A stretch of 64,000 bases of DNA from Anaerolinea thermophila UNI-1 (GCF_000199675.1 NC_014960.1:2046001-2110000); one strand, 5' to 3'; counted from the stretch's first letter, positions 9,333 to 17,937 are shown. Notes: generated from the sequence alone by a model not told the origin. Program-made: numbers and translations.

Positions 9333-9947
9333 ATGTCTCTTTCTACCAGGGAAACGATTCTTAGATTATTCGCTCAAAAAGGGGTGTTAACCTCGGATGA
9401 AATATCTCAAGCGCTGGGAATATCCCCCGTAGATGTGAGATACCACCTGAAAGCGCTTCTGAAGGAAAAAAGGATCGAGAAATACAGCCCCGAACTACAA
9501 TCCAAACGCAGGGTAGGGCGTCCCCCTCAACAATACAGGTTATCCCCCACCAGCCATCCGGAGAACCTGGAAATGCTGATTTTATCTCTGCTCGATCAAA
9601 TGAGTACATTTTTACCCAACACCGAGTTATGGAAAAAAATCGCTGAAACCATTATTCCGGAAACGCCAGAACAGCCATTCCCATCAAAATTACGCCACGC
9701 GATGGTAGTTCTGGAAAGACTCCACTACGAACCGCGGTGGGAAGCTACACAAACCGGGCCCAAAATTCTCTTCCATTGTTGTCCTTATGCTTCGATTTGG
9801 AAACATCACTCACAGATCTGCGTAATGGATCGCAAGATTCTGGAACGCTTAACCGGAATTTCCTTTTTTCATCAATCCTGTATGCACAAGAGCATAGAAC
9901 ACATTTGCGTATTTCTACCCGAGAAACCCGATTTCTCTTCTATCTAA
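9333..9947 (+). CDS. Winged-helix regulator with C-terminal cysteine cluster (SufR-like)
   Basis: Residues about 5-70 form an ArsR/DeoR-like winged helix (SDEISQALGISPVDVRYHLKAL, in two parts, plus a basic wing KRRVGRPPQQYRL). The C-terminal domain holds Cys149, Cys150, Cys163, Cys183 and Cys192, and begins with the HCCPY / x12 / C arrangement found in SufR and related regulators, where three or four such cysteines bind an Fe-S cluster. The last spacings (x19, x8) differ from cyanobacterial SufR. It is divergent from nuoB, so it may sense Fe-S or redox state and control that Fe-S-rich operon as well as itself. Total length, 204 residues, fits the family. Confidence 0.75.
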   Translation: MSLSTRETILRLFAQKGVLTSDEISQALGISPVDVRYHLKALLKEKRIEKYSPELQSKRRVGRPPQQYRLSPTSHPENLEMLILSLLDQMSTFLPNTELWKKIAETIIPETPEQPFPSKLRHAMVVLERLHYEPRWEATQTGPKILFHCCPYASIWKHHSQICVMDRKILERLTGISFFHQSCMHKSIEHICVFLPEKPDFSSI

Positions 9948-9967
9948 ATTTTCTAATCTTAACTATC

Positions 9968-9996
9968 TTGAATTTTAATCTTTTTTAGGTTAGGAT
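9968..9996 (+). promoter_or_regulatory. Possible promoter of the intergenic RNA
   Basis: TTGAAT at 9968-9973 and TAGGAT at 9991-9996 are 17 bases apart, both 4 of 6 matches to the sigma-70 consensus. They would start transcription near 10003, at the first hairpin of the candidate RNA. Confidence 0.4.
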
Positions 9997-10002
9997 AAAA
10001 TT

Positions 10003-10198
10003 GCCGAAGGAAAAATCCTTCGGATAAAGGGAGCCTCAAGAAATTCGATAAGCACTCTAAAAAGCCTCAGTCATAAACCGATTAGGTTTTGGGAGCGGAC
10101 CGGATGCACAGCGGTACCGCAGTGAACAAAACTAGAGTAAAAGACTAGGCAATTTGAAAGAGAAAGCTGGACGGGTTACTTGAGGCCCCTGATTTTTT
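10003..10198 (+). ncRNA. Candidate structured non-coding RNA (6S-like size and shape; identity unproven)
   Basis: This gap between convergent genes has no plausible ORF but much pairing potential. A hairpin CCGAAGGA-AAAA-TCCTTCGG occupies 10004-10023. GCCTCAAG at 10033-10040 pairs with CTTGAGGC at 10179-10186, extended by GGG/CCC past a bulged A. This gives a long closing stem of about 150 enclosed bases, followed by a T6 run at 10193-10198, as in a terminator. Inner hairpins include CAC-a-GCG/CGC-a-GTG around 10107-10124 and CTAG/CTAG around 10132-10149. Size and the end-closing stem recall 6S RNA, but I cannot confirm the conserved central bubble. The reverse strand folds equally well, so the strand is uncertain; plus is chosen because of the promoter and T run. 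Confidence 0.4.
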
Positions 10199-10757
10199 AA
10201 TCTTTTCCAAACAAAACGGAAGGCTTCAGAATGCCAATATAAGGCAAATTGCGGTAGCGCTCGTTGTAATCCAATCCATAACCCACAACAAAATAGTCCG
10301 GAACTTCAAACCCCACGTAGCGAATCGGGATATTGATTAAACGTCGGGGATTTTTGTTTAAGAGGGTGCACACTTCCAAACTGGCAGGATTACGCGCTCT
10401 CAGGTTTCTGAGCAGATAATGCAAAGTCAGCCCGGTATCCACCACATCTTCTACAAACAAAACATGCCGATCCATAAGGGGTAAATCCAAATCTTTGACT
10501 ACTCGAACCACTCCTTTGTCTCGTGTTTCTGTGGAATAACTGGATACTGCGATGAAATCCACTTCGACAGGAATACTCATTTTGCGAATAAGATCCGGCA
10601 GAAAGCACATTACCCCCTTGAGCACGCCAACGATTATGGGTGTTTTCTCCTGATAGTCCTGCGAGATTTGGCGGGCTAATTCTTTCACACGCTCGTGAAT
10701 TTGTTCCTCGGTGAAAAGCACTTCTTGTACATCATCCAACCAGAAATCTCTTTCCAT
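10197..10757 (-). CDS. hpt: Hypoxanthine phosphoribosyltransferase
   Basis: This 186-residue enzyme transfers the phosphoribosyl group from PRPP to hypoxanthine or guanine in purine salvage. The PRPP-binding loop is clear (HVLFVEDVVDTGLTL, about residues 94-108), as are the flexible-loop SSYSTETRDKG region and the C-terminal purine-contacting FEVPDYFVVGYGLDY stretch. Length and order match the bacterial HPRT family. It starts right after the nuclease-like ORF (2-base gap), with no obvious ribosome binding site, so translation is probably coupled. Confidence 0.95.
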   Translation of the reverse strand: MERDFWLDDVQEVLFTEEQIHERVKELARQISQDYQEKTPIIVGVLKGVMCFLPDLIRKMSIPVEVDFIAVSSYSTETRDKGVVRVVKDLDLPLMDRHVLFVEDVVDTGLTLHYLLRNLRARNPASLEVCTLLNKNPRRLINIPIRYVGFEVPDYFVVGYGLDYNERYRNLPYIGILKPSVLFGKD

Positions 10758-10759
10758 CG

Positions 10760-11191
10760 TTATTCATCCATTTCCTGGGCATCTGTTCCAATGATTCTCT
10801 CAACCTCTTCACGCAAGCCAAAGCGCAGCATCATATTCCTCAATTCTCTTCTCTTGAACAGTTTAATATTGATGTCAGGGTAGAGTTCTTTGAGCCTTTT
10901 TAACTTGCGATTTTTTTTGGTCGTCAAGCGAGGACGTAGCGTAGTCAATTCCACAAACAAATTTTGCTCCGGTAAATAAAAATCCGGCGTAAAAGCCTCC
11001 AAAACATTTCCTTCATCATCCCATCTCAAGGGGAAGGTCCGCGGCTCATATTCCCACTGAATGCCGTAGAAATCCAGAATTCGCGCAAACACTTCTTCAA
11101 TTGGATGAACAAACTGAGGAAATTTTTTTTCAGACTCCAAGGCTTCATTCTCCAGGAAATCAATCAACCTCATGATTCTCATGATTCTCAT
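10760..11191 (-). CDS. Small PD-(D/E)XK-nuclease-like protein, function unknown
   Basis: The 143-residue protein contains TPDFYLPEQNLFVELTT at about residues 67-83 followed by Lys-rich KKNRKLKRL. This is close to the PD-(D/E)XK nuclease core, but the usual ExK is ELT here, so catalysis is doubtful. An upstream Glu in HPIEEVFARIL could be the first acidic residue. Three in-frame ATGs occur in a 9-base tandem repeat at 11171-11197 (residues 1, 4 and 7); the third may be the real start. The gene overlaps the kinase-like gene by up to 32 bases. Function is not assignable. Confidence 0.6.
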   Translation of the reverse strand: MRIMRIMRLIDFLENEALESEKKFPQFVHPIEEVFARILDFYGIQWEYEPRTFPLRWDDEGNVLEAFTPDFYLPEQNLFVELTTLRPRLTTKKNRKLKRLKELYPDINIKLFKRRELRNMMLRFGLREEVERIIGTDAQEMDE

Positions 11192-11744
11192 GATTCTTAA
11201 TCAAGGCTTCGATCAACAGCGCAGCGCATCTAACGCTAATACGAGAAGTGTTCAACACCATATCGTACAAGGTCGGGTCGTCAATATTTGCATGGTAAAA
11301 ACGTCTTAAGTATTCCATTCTGGAACGATCACTTCGTTCGACCAGACTTCTAGCTTGCTCAAAGGGAATTTTTTGCTCATCAGCCACACGACTTATTCTC
11401 ACATCTGTAGGAGCCATAACTCTCACATGCAGGACATGAGGATTTCCCGCTAAAATACATTGACCTGCCCTGCCAATGATCACCACACGCCCCTCTTCAA
11501 CCAATTCTTCCATGATTTGACGAACAGCACGATGGTACGCCTGAAGATCTTCTTCTCGGGGTTTAATGCCCATGATCCCGAGTTCATCAATAGTGGCAAG
11601 AGCCACTTCTGGCACCCCCGCTCGTAAAGCCGCTTGATTAATCACCTCTCTCCAAACCAGCCTGTAGCCTAACAATTCAGCAGTGGCTTCAGCCACTTTC
11701 CTGCCCCACGCCCCCATTTGTCTAGAAATAGTGATTGCATTCAT
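11160..11744 (-). CDS. Cytidylate-kinase-like family protein
   Basis: Starting at the ATG at 11744 the protein has 194 residues. It opens with MNAITISRQMGAWGRKVAE, the family's variant nucleotide-binding N-terminus. It contains VIIGRAGQCIL at about 90-100 and the lid-like RVADEQKIP and RSRMEYLRRFY segments. Members look like nucleoside monophosphate kinases, but their substrate is not established. The chosen start has a TATAAT six bases upstream and no ribosome binding site, so it should be leaderless. A GTG at 11771 would add nine residues. The last residues come from the 9-base repeat. Confidence 0.8.
   Translation of the reverse strand: MNAITISRQMGAWGRKVAEATAELLGYRLVWREVINQAALRAGVPEVALATIDELGIMGIKPREEDLQAYHRAVRQIMEELVEEGRVVIIGRAGQCILAGNPHVLHVRVMAPTDVRISRVADEQKIPFEQARSLVERSDRSRMEYLRRFYHANIDDPTLYDMVLNTSRISVRCAALLIEALIKNHENHENHEVD
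11171..11197. repeat. Three tandem copies of a 9-bp unit in a gene overlap
   Basis: CATGATTCT is repeated exactly three times. In one reading frame of the minus strand it encodes HEN repeats at the C-terminus of the kinase-like protein. In another it encodes the alternative start codons of the next gene (MRI MRI MRL). Confidence 0.85.
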
Positions 11745-11750
11745 AAAAAT

Positions 11751-11756
11751 ATTATA
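11751..11756 (-). promoter_or_regulatory. -10 element of a leaderless promoter (cytidylate-kinase-like gene)
   Basis: TATAAT on the minus strand, six bases, then ATG at 11744. No recognisable -35 or ribosome binding site. Confidence 0.6.
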
Positions 11757-11853
11757 CAAATAGAACCCCATAGGAGGTATAAAAGGATATATTTTTCAGG
11801 TAGGCACAGAAAACAGGGAAATTTTTCATGGTAAAATATTTTTGCAGTTGTGT

Positions 11854-11926
11854 GCCCCTGTAGCTCAATGGACAGAGCACCTGCCTTCTAAGCAGTTGGC
11901 TGAGAGTTCGAATCTCTCCAGGGGCG
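11854..11926 (+). tRNA. tRNA-Arg (anticodon TCT)
   Basis: The acceptor stem GCCCCTG/CAGGGGC, D arm GCTC/GAGC, anticodon loop CTTCTAA and T arm GAGAG-TTCGAAT-CTCTC all fold. The top pair of the anticodon stem is a C-T mismatch. The discriminator is G and CCA is not encoded. It reads AGA (and AGG by wobble). The tpx gene follows after 31 bases, including a T8 run. Confidence 0.95.
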
Positions 11927-11957
11927 CCTCTCACCGGTGTTTTTTTTGCGAGGGACT

Positions 11958-12476
11958 ATGAAAGAACGATATGGTCTCATACAGTTTTTGGGGAAAGACA
12001 CCCCAGTCATCGGCGAAGATATTCTTCCTGGTCAGCAAGCCCCCGAATTTCACGCCGTAACGCAAAACTGGGAATACATCCCGGTTCTCGAAAGTACAAA
12101 GGGAAAAGTTCGCATCATTGCCGCGGTACCTTCCCTGGAAACCTCGGTTTGTGATCGAGAAACCAGACGGTTTAACGAAGAAGCAGCAAAATTGGGTAAG
12201 GATGTCGTCATCATCGTAATATCGACCGATTTACCTTTTACCCAAAAGCGCTGGTGCGGTGCGGCAGGGATTGATCAGGTATGGGTAGTTTCAGACCATC
12301 GGGAAGTGGAATTCGGCACGCGCTACGGCTGTTTAATGAAAGAGCCGCGCATTTTGCGCAGAGCCGTATTCGTTGTGGATCGAAATGATAAAGTGACTCA
12401 TGTTGAATACATGGCAGCACTTGGTGAAGAGCCGGATTACGAACGCGTTCTTGAAGCGGCAAAAGCCGCGCTATAA
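11958..12476 (+). CDS. tpx: Thiol peroxidase (Tpx, atypical 2-Cys peroxiredoxin)
   Basis: From the ATG at 11958 (GAGGG just upstream) the enzyme has 172 residues. The peroxidatic centre is T62-S-V-C65 in the Tpx motif PSLETSVCDRET, and the resolving Cys is Cys100 (KRWCGAAG). It reduces hydroperoxides in the cytoplasm with thioredoxin as reductant. A GTG/ATG-type start at 11937 would run into the tRNA-tpx spacer and is rejected. It heads a stress-protein run (hsp20, lon), 11 bases before hsp20. Confidence 0.95.
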   Translation: MKERYGLIQFLGKDTPVIGEDILPGQQAPEFHAVTQNWEYIPVLESTKGKVRIIAAVPSLETSVCDRETRRFNEEAAKLGKDVVIIVISTDLPFTQKRWCGAAGIDQVWVVSDHREVEFGTRYGCLMKEPRILRRAVFVVDRNDKVTHVEYMAALGEEPDYERVLEAAKAAL

Positions 12477-12487
12477 AGGAGTGTGCC

Positions 12488-12901
12488 ATGATTACCGTTG
12501 CCATGCGTCCCTCTTACTTAAAAAATTTCATGAATTCTGATAAGCCCGACTATCTCATCGTCAATTGGCGAGTCACCGGGCGATCACACATCTGGCAGCC
12601 ACCTACCGATTTGCTCGAAGTAGATGATGGGTATCTGGTGCGGGTGGAAATTGCCGGCATGGATGAAGAAGACTTTGAGATCAGTCTCGATCAACAAACG
12701 CTGGTGATCCAAGGGACCCGGGCAGATACTCTTGGGCAAAGGGTTTATCACCAAATGGAAGTAAATTTTGGTGATTTCTTTACGATGGTTGAGTTACCCA
12801 GCCCGGTAGATCCTTCTCGGGCAACGGCAGAATATCAAAATGGTTTTTTGCTCATTCGCCTCCCTAAAACTCCCGTAAAACACATTCGAATTTCTGAGTA
12901 A
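12488..12901 (+). CDS. Hsp20/alpha-crystallin small heat-shock protein
   Basis: At 137 residues it has a short N-terminal arm and an alpha-crystallin domain at about residues 37-130 ([20 protein letters not shown] in the first strands, then [24 protein letters not shown], given as two adjoining parts). Such proteins hold unfolding proteins for refolding by ATP-dependent chaperones. The usual C-terminal IxI/V anchor is present only weakly as HIRIS. A clear AAGGAG lies before the ATG. It stands 5 bases before lon. Confidence 0.92.
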   Translation: MITVAMRPSYLKNFMNSDKPDYLIVNWRVTGRSHIWQPPTDLLEVDDGYLVRVEIAGMDEEDFEISLDQQTLVIQGTRADTLGQRVYHQMEVNFGDFFTMVELPSPVDPSRATAEYQNGFLLIRLPKTPVKHIRISE

Positions 12902-12906
12902 CTTTT

Positions 12907-15531
12907 ATGCCCGCATCACGATGGAACTCAACGCCTCTTGAAATGCTAAAATGGATGGAAGACGAAGAAAATCAGATCAAAGAAAATTTTGCAGACCTGA
13001 TTCTGGAATTCATGACCGAGCAGCATAAAATTGAATCTTCCGATGATGAACAAGAGGGAAAAAACCCATCCGGCGGAGCGCAAATTCCCGGTAACTTACC
13101 CATTCTCCCCTTACGGGGTTTGGTTGTCTATCCTCAAATAGCCGTGCCTCTTACCATTGGGCAGCCCAGGTCTATTCGCCTTGTGGATGATGTAGTCATT
13201 GGCGAAAAACTCATCGGGTTGGTAACCTCGAGAAACCCAGAACTGGATAACCCGGGTCCCGAAGATCTGTACTCTTACGGTACGGTAGCCGTTGTTCACC
13301 GCATGTTCCGTGTACCCGATGGGACGATTCGCCTTTTAGTTCAGGGCATACACCGTTTTATTCTTAAGGACTTTACCCAGATCGAGCCCTATTTGAGAGC
13401 CAATATCGAACTGGCACCTGAAACGGTGGAAGAGGGGCTGGAAATCGAAGCGCTTGCCCGCAATGCCCGAGATCAATTTAAGCGAATTGCAGAGTTAATT
13501 CCTTCCTTCCCGAGAGAACTTGTGGCTTCCATCGAAGCCATTGAAGACCCTCTGCTTACGGTTTATACCGTTGCTAACTTCCAGCGCATGGATCTGGAAG
13601 ATGCTGAAGCCATTCTTGAACTGGACTCGGTTACTGAAAAGTTAAAGAAACTCACAACCATTCTGACTCGCGAAATTGAGGTTCTTGAACTCGGTCAGAA
13701 AATTCAAAACGAAGCCCGCTCGGAAATTGAAAAAGTTCAACGGGAATATTTCCTGCGGGAACAAATGAAAGCCATCCAGCGCGAATTGGGCGAAATGGAC
13801 GAACAAGCCGCCGAGGTGGAAGAATTTCGCCAGAAAATTGAAGCGGCTGGAATGCCTGAGGAAGCCTACAAACAAGCCCGTCGCGAACTTGACCGTCTCT
13901 CGCGCCTTCCAACCGCCGCAGCCGAATATGGGGTCATTCGAACCTATCTGGATTGGCTGGTTTCCTTACCCTGGTCTAAACTTACTCAGGACAATCTGGA
14001 TATTCCGCACGCTCGAGAGGTCTTAGAAGCAGATCATTACGGGTTGGAAGACGTAAAAGAACGCATTTTGGAATTTCTAGCCGTAAGGAAACTGCGGCTT
14101 GAACGACAAAAAGAAACCCCTGAAGAAACCCAACCCACTGACTTGATTCGAAAACAACGCGAAGGGGTCATTTTATGCTTTGTGGGCCCACCGGGTGTAG
14201 GGAAAACTTCCCTGGGACAATCCATTGCCAGAGCGCTGGGAAGAAAATTTGTGCGAATTTCTCTCGGTGGAGTTCGAGACGAGGCCGAGATTCGTGGTCA
14301 TCGTCGAACGTATATCGGCGCGATGCCAGGCAGAATCATTCAAGCCCTTCGCCGGGTGGAATCACGAAACCCGGTGTTTATGCTGGATGAGATTGATAAA
14401 CTGGGCGCAGATTTTCGTGGCGATCCTGCTTCTGCACTTTTGGAAGTCCTAGACCCCGAACAGAACAGCGATTTCCGTGATAATTACATAGAGGTAGGAT
14501 TTGACCTTTCTCAGGTAATGTTCATTACCACTGCCAATCAGTTGGAAACCATTCCCCCTCCTCTTCTGGACCGAATGGAAATTATCAGCATTTCCGGGTA
14601 CACAGAAGGGGAAAAAGTGGAAATTGCCAAACAATATCTGGTTCCTCGCCAACTGAAAGAAAATGGCTTAAAGCCAGAGGAAGCTCAATTCACCGCAGAA
14701 GCCTTGAGAACAATCATTCGTACTTACACCCGTGAAGCAGGGGTAAGAAATCTTGAGCGAGAGATTGGCAGCGTGTTGAGGAAAATAGCCACGCGAATTA
14801 CAGAACAGAAACATGTCGAGCCCGAAATCACACCTGAGACTGTACGCGAATTACTTGGACAACCTCGTTATCATACCAATGACGAGATTAACATCCGCAC
14901 TTCACAACCAGGGGTGGCTATTGGGCTGGCATGGACTCCGGTCGGTGGAGATATCCTGTTTGTAGAAGCAACACGCATGCCAGGAGCCAAGGGATTTACC
15001 GTAACCGGTTCTATCGGAAATGTGATGCAGGAATCAGCCCGTGCCGCGCTCTCTTTAGTCCGCGCCAGAGCAGAGAAGTACAATATTCCGGCTGATTTCT
15101 TTGACAAGTCGGACCTCCACATTCACGTCCCTGCAGGGGCACAGCCTAAAGATGGTCCTTCCGCTGGAGTCACAATTACTACGGCCCTGGTCTCTTTATT
15201 GACCAACCGGCCGGTTAAGTCTGACGTGGGTATGACCGGAGAAATCACACTGCGGGGGCAAATTCTTCCCGTAGGGGGTATAAAGGAGAAAGTGCTCGCA
15301 GCGCATCGCGCTGGATTGAAAACCGTCATTCTTCCCAAATTGAATCAATCCGACCTGGATGAATTACCCGAAGAGGTTAAGAAGAGCATCCGGTTTGTGC
15401 TGGTTGACCAAATTGATGAAGTGTTAGAAGTAGCGGTTGAAGCGGTGGGGCAGGGTTTAGCCACCCCCTCACAGGCAAGGAAGCCTCGGAAAGGAAAAAA
15501 AACCGATGATGAAAATCATGCTGGTGGATGA
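12907..15531 (+). CDS. lon: ATP-dependent protease Lon
   Basis: This is an 874-residue LonA protease. An acidic extension of roughly 60 residues precedes the substrate-binding LON domain ([12 protein letters not shown]). A coiled region follows, then the AAA+ module with Walker A GPPGVGKT at about 426-433 and Walker B FMLDEIDK. The C-terminal protease has the catalytic dyad Ser752 (DGPSAG) and Lys795 (GGIKEK). It degrades misfolded and regulatory proteins. The N-terminal extension is longer than in E. coli Lon. The start lacks a clear ribosome binding site and lies 5 bases after hsp20, so coupling is likely. A Lys-rich tail overlaps the next gene. Confidence 0.97.
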   Translation: MPASRWNSTPLEMLKWMEDEENQIKENFADLILEFMTEQHKIESSDDEQEGKNPSGGAQIPGNLPILPLRGLVVYPQIAVPLTIGQPRSIRLVDDVVIGEKLIGLVTSRNPELDNPGPEDLYSYGTVAVVHRMFRVPDGTIRLLVQGIHRFILKDFTQIEPYLRANIELAPETVEEGLEIEALARNARDQFKRIAELIPSFPRELVASIEAIEDPLLTVYTVANFQRMDLEDAEAILELDSVTEKLKKLTTILTREIEVLELGQKIQNEARSEIEKVQREYFLREQMKAIQRELGEMDEQAAEVEEFRQKIEAAGMPEEAYKQARRELDRLSRLPTAAAEYGVIRTYLDWLVSLPWSKLTQDNLDIPHAREVLEADHYGLEDVKERILEFLAVRKLRLERQKETPEETQPTDLIRKQREGVILCFVGPPGVGKTSLGQSIARALGRKFVRISLGGVRDEAEIRGHRRTYIGAMPGRIIQALRRVESRNPVFMLDEIDKLGADFRGDPASALLEVLDPEQNSDFRDNYIEVGFDLSQVMFITTANQLETIPPPLLDRMEIISISGYTEGEKVEIAKQYLVPRQLKENGLKPEEAQFTAEALRTIIRTYTREAGVRNLEREIGSVLRKIATRITEQKHVEPEITPETVRELLGQPRYHTNDEINIRTSQPGVAIGLAWTPVGGDILFVEATRMPGAKGFTVTGSIGNVMQESARAALSLVRARAEKYNIPADFFDKSDLHIHVPAGAQPKDGPSAGVTITTALVSLLTNRPVKSDVGMTGEITLRGQILPVGGIKEKVLAAHRAGLKTVILPKLNQSDLDELPEEVKKSIRFVLVDQIDEVLEVAVEAVGQGLATPSQARKPRKGKKTDDENHAGG

Positions 15532-15871
15532 CGATCGTACCATGCAAGCCATCCTGAAAACCTTGCTGGAGATGGACAAGCATCAGGTAGTCCTCTGGGA
15601 TGGCACCTCCGAGAGTGATATCTTTGCTCAAATTGTCCAAGAAATGCCGGACCTTATTCTTCTGGATTATTACTTAAGGGACAGAAACGGCATCGAGATC
15701 GTAAAGCAACTGCGTCAAGAACCACAGACCAGCCACATTCGGGTGATCATGACCTCTGGACAGTACTTAAGGGATGAATGTTTGGAAGCCGGTGCTGATG
15801 CTTTCCTGTTAAAGCCTTACATGCCTGACGAGTTATTAAGATTGCTTCATCAGGTTCAGCAAAATGGGTAA
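15506..15871 (+). CDS. Stand-alone response-regulator receiver protein
   Basis: The 121-residue protein is a bare receiver domain: the acidic triad DDD at residues 8-10, the phosphoacceptor Asp in LILLDYYL at about 51, the Thr/Ser switch in IMTSGQ, and the conserved Lys in LLKPYMPDE at about 103. There is no output domain, so it acts through protein contacts or phosphotransfer. No histidine kinase is nearby. The gene overlaps the last 26 bases of lon, an unusual place for a receiver. ATGATG allows a start one codon later. Confidence 0.9.
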   Translation: MMKIMLVDDDRTMQAILKTLLEMDKHQVVLWDGTSESDIFAQIVQEMPDLILLDYYLRDRNGIEIVKQLRQEPQTSHIRVIMTSGQYLRDECLEAGADAFLLKPYMPDELLRLLHQVQQNG

Positions 15872-16385
15872 CCCTTCTATTCGAGTCAGCATTCTGACCG
15901 TATCCGATCGATCGTTTCGCGGCGAAAGAGAAGACCTTTCTGGCCCCGCACTTATCCAAGCCATTCAGCAACTGGGGTGGGAGATTGTTCAAACCGGCCT
16001 GGCCCCCGATGAAAAAGAATCGATCTCCGCATGGTTGATACAAGTCTGCGACTCCGGAACAACCGACCTGATCTTAACTACCGGTGGGACAGGATTTGCT
16101 CCAAGGGATGTGACACCAGAAGCAACGCGGGCTGTGATTGAGCGAGAAGCCCCTGGACTGGCTGAAGCCATGAGACAAAAAAGTTTACAAATCACTCCCC
16201 ATGCCATGCTTTCGAGAGCCATTGCAGGTATTCGCAAACGCACCTTGATCGTGAATCTGCCAGGAAGTCCAAAAGCCGCGGTTGAGAATCTGCAAAGCAT
16301 TGCTGTGGTCATTCCTCATGCAGTAGAATTATTACAAGAAAGTCCTTCTGCTGAAGTAGGACACTACCATCCCCCAAAATCCTGA
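15864..16385 (+). CDS. MoaB/Mog-family molybdopterin biosynthesis protein
   Basis: The 173-residue product has the MoCF domain motif TTGGTGFAPRDVTPEAT at about 71-87 and the C-terminal LIVNLPGSPKAAVENL. Mog/MoaB proteins adenylate molybdopterin before metal insertion. Whether it is Mog or MoaB cannot be settled by eye. Its start overlaps the receiver gene by 8 bases. No other molybdenum cofactor gene is in the window. Confidence 0.9.
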   Translation: MGNPSIRVSILTVSDRSFRGEREDLSGPALIQAIQQLGWEIVQTGLAPDEKESISAWLIQVCDSGTTDLILTTGGTGFAPRDVTPEATRAVIEREAPGLAEAMRQKSLQITPHAMLSRAIAGIRKRTLIVNLPGSPKAAVENLQSIAVVIPHAVELLQESPSAEVGHYHPPKS

Positions 16386-16399
16386 AACTGGAGGAAATT

Positions 16400-16615
16400 A
16401 TGCCTGAATTTTCTACTGTAGAGAAAAACGGACATTTTCGCCATATTATTCAGTTAAAACCTGGCGAGCGTGTTTCGCTTTGCCGTTGTTACGGGTCGAA
16501 AAATTTTCCTTTTTGCGACGGGACTCACAATCAAATCCACAGCAATGTAGGTCCAGCCATCATTGAAGTTCCTGCCTCTGTCGAAGAAAATGAGGAAGGA
16601 ACCCAATCCTCTTAA
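16400..16615 (+). CDS. CDGSH iron-sulfur domain protein
   Basis: This 71-residue protein consists of one CDGSH-type motif, CRCYGSKNFPFCDGTH, at about residues 29-44, whose three Cys and one His bind a [2Fe-2S] cluster. Proteins of this size act in redox or Fe-S homeostasis. GGAGGAA precedes the ATG, and the gene follows the Mog gene by 14 bases. Its stop overlaps by 4 bases the end of the convergent DUF58 gene, and no terminator is visible between them. Confidence 0.92.
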   Translation: MPEFSTVEKNGHFRHIIQLKPGERVSLCRCYGSKNFPFCDGTHNQIHSNVGPAIIEVPASVEENEEGTQSS

Positions 16616-17937
16616 TGCAAAAAGTTCTTAACTTCAAGCGACTCTATCAAAGAAACGTTATTCTTCAGGCTGAGCACGGGAATATTTCTCAAGCGCATAC
16701 GATACAAAAATTCCTCGCTTGAGAAACCAGCCCCAAAGGTATGCGCGTCAACATGAACCAGAACGGGTTTCATTCTCCGCACAACTAATGTATCTATCGC
16801 TAAATCCAGAGAAGAATGAATGGAAGGAGTAATCAGCACTACCGTACTGGCGCGTGGTATCTGAGAGGCTTCAGCGTCCACAACTGCCATTAACGGTAAC
16901 CTGCCGTTTGGTTTTAAGAAAGCCAGGGTCTCAAGAATTTTATTCAATTGTCTTTCGCCACGCTCGGCAGATAAAACCACAAACGCCTGGCCAACACAAA
17001 TCAACCCCACGGATCTTCCTTGCCTGAGATAATAAGAGGCAATCGATCCTGCTGCACTCACTCCATACTCAAAAGTGTCTTCAGGCAGTTTGAATGCAAA
17101 CTCACTTTTCCTAAGCCAAAACTGATCAATACGAACAGGAGTGATTTTCTCAGAGGAAGCGAAATGTACTCCGGCTTCCGCGTCCAAGATAATCCATACA
17201 TCCGCCTGCGGATCCTGCTCAAATTCCTTAACCATAAGACGATTTTTCCGCGCAGAGGTGGGCCAGTGTATGGAACGTAAAGCATCCCCAGGAAAATATT
17301 CCCTCACTCCTGCAGCCTGTGGGGTCACCTCTGTAGCTTTTTGCAGGATAGCCTTTCCTCCGGGAAATTGTCCAAGAGGGGAAGGGAACCGTTGAAGAGT
17401 TGCCACATAGGGCAAGACGATTAACTCCTGGGTACCGGGAACATCTATAATTTTTCGGAACAAGCCAAAAGGATCACCAGAAGAAACTCGCGTGGGGCCT
17501 AATCGAAAAGCCCCTCGTTGACTTAATAATGTGTAAGCAACATAAGTCCTTTGCTGACGGGGTCCAATCAAGGATAAGACCCGTGAACCGGAAGATCCAG
17601 GCAGGTCGGACTCATCGGTAATTTCAAGCCATAAACGAACCATCGGCAGGCGATTGATGACCCGGAAGCGCTCTTCAAAAATTTGTCCTACCTGATGACG
17701 TAACACTCGTGCCTCGCGACGCACCACTACGCCAAATAGCGATGCCTGTGTCCAAAGCCACCCCAGAACAATTGCACCTCCACTAATCGCCGCAATGCGA
17801 GTAAAAATTCGAATCGTCGTTTGGTTCTGTAAAGTGGTCGGCACAGGAAAAATCCCGCTGGGGACAAGGTATCCGCCCAACAGAGCAAAAAGGAAAACTC
17901 CCAAAACGACCCAAAAAGGCTTTCGCAGAACAATCAT
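16612..17937 (-). CDS. DUF58-domain membrane protein
   Basis: The 441-residue protein has two N-terminal membrane segments (about 8-26 and 45-66), a beta-rich region, and the DUF58 signature PGDALRSIHWPTSARKNRL at about 222-240. DUF58 proteins pair with MoxR AAA+ ATPases, often with von Willebrand factor A proteins, in poorly understood chaperone or cofactor-insertion systems. Its ATG shares one base with the moxR stop. The usual VWA and transglutaminase neighbours are missing. Confidence 0.88.
   Translation of the reverse strand: MIVLRKPFWVVLGVFLFALLGGYLVPSGIFPVPTTLQNQTTIRIFTRIAAISGGAIVLGWLWTQASLFGVVVRREARVLRHQVGQIFEERFRVINRLPMVRLWLEITDESDLPGSSGSRVLSLIGPRQQRTYVAYTLLSQRGAFRLGPTRVSSGDPFGLFRKIIDVPGTQELIVLPYVATLQRFPSPLGQFPGGKAILQKATEVTPQAAGVREYFPGDALRSIHWPTSARKNRLMVKEFEQDPQADVWIILDAEAGVHFASSEKITPVRIDQFWLRKSEFAFKLPEDTFEYGVSAAGSIASYYLRQGRSVGLICVGQAFVVLSAERGERQLNKILETLAFLKPNGRLPLMAVVDAEASQIPRASTVVLITPSIHSSLDLAIDTLVVRRMKPVLVHVDAHTFGAGFSSEEFLYRMRLRNIPVLSLKNNVSLIESLEVKNFLH

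Noticed and set aside
10004..10023. CCGAAGGA/TCCTTCGG hairpin as terminator of the 9333 gene
   Set aside because: No T run follows on either strand. It is better treated as part of the candidate RNA, though partial termination is possible.
10105..10125. GGTACCGC sequence resembling the T-box motif
   Set aside because: It is part of a self-complementary hairpin, no aminoacyl-tRNA synthetase or amino-acid gene lies downstream, and the flanking genes are convergent.
11927..11957. CACCGGTG followed by T8 as a terminator after tRNA-Arg
   Set aside because: The eight-base palindrome has no loop, so it cannot form a stable hairpin; tpx may be read through from the tRNA.
13642..15338. Several antisense frames inside lon
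   Set aside because: All overlap the conserved Lon domains and have no independent support.
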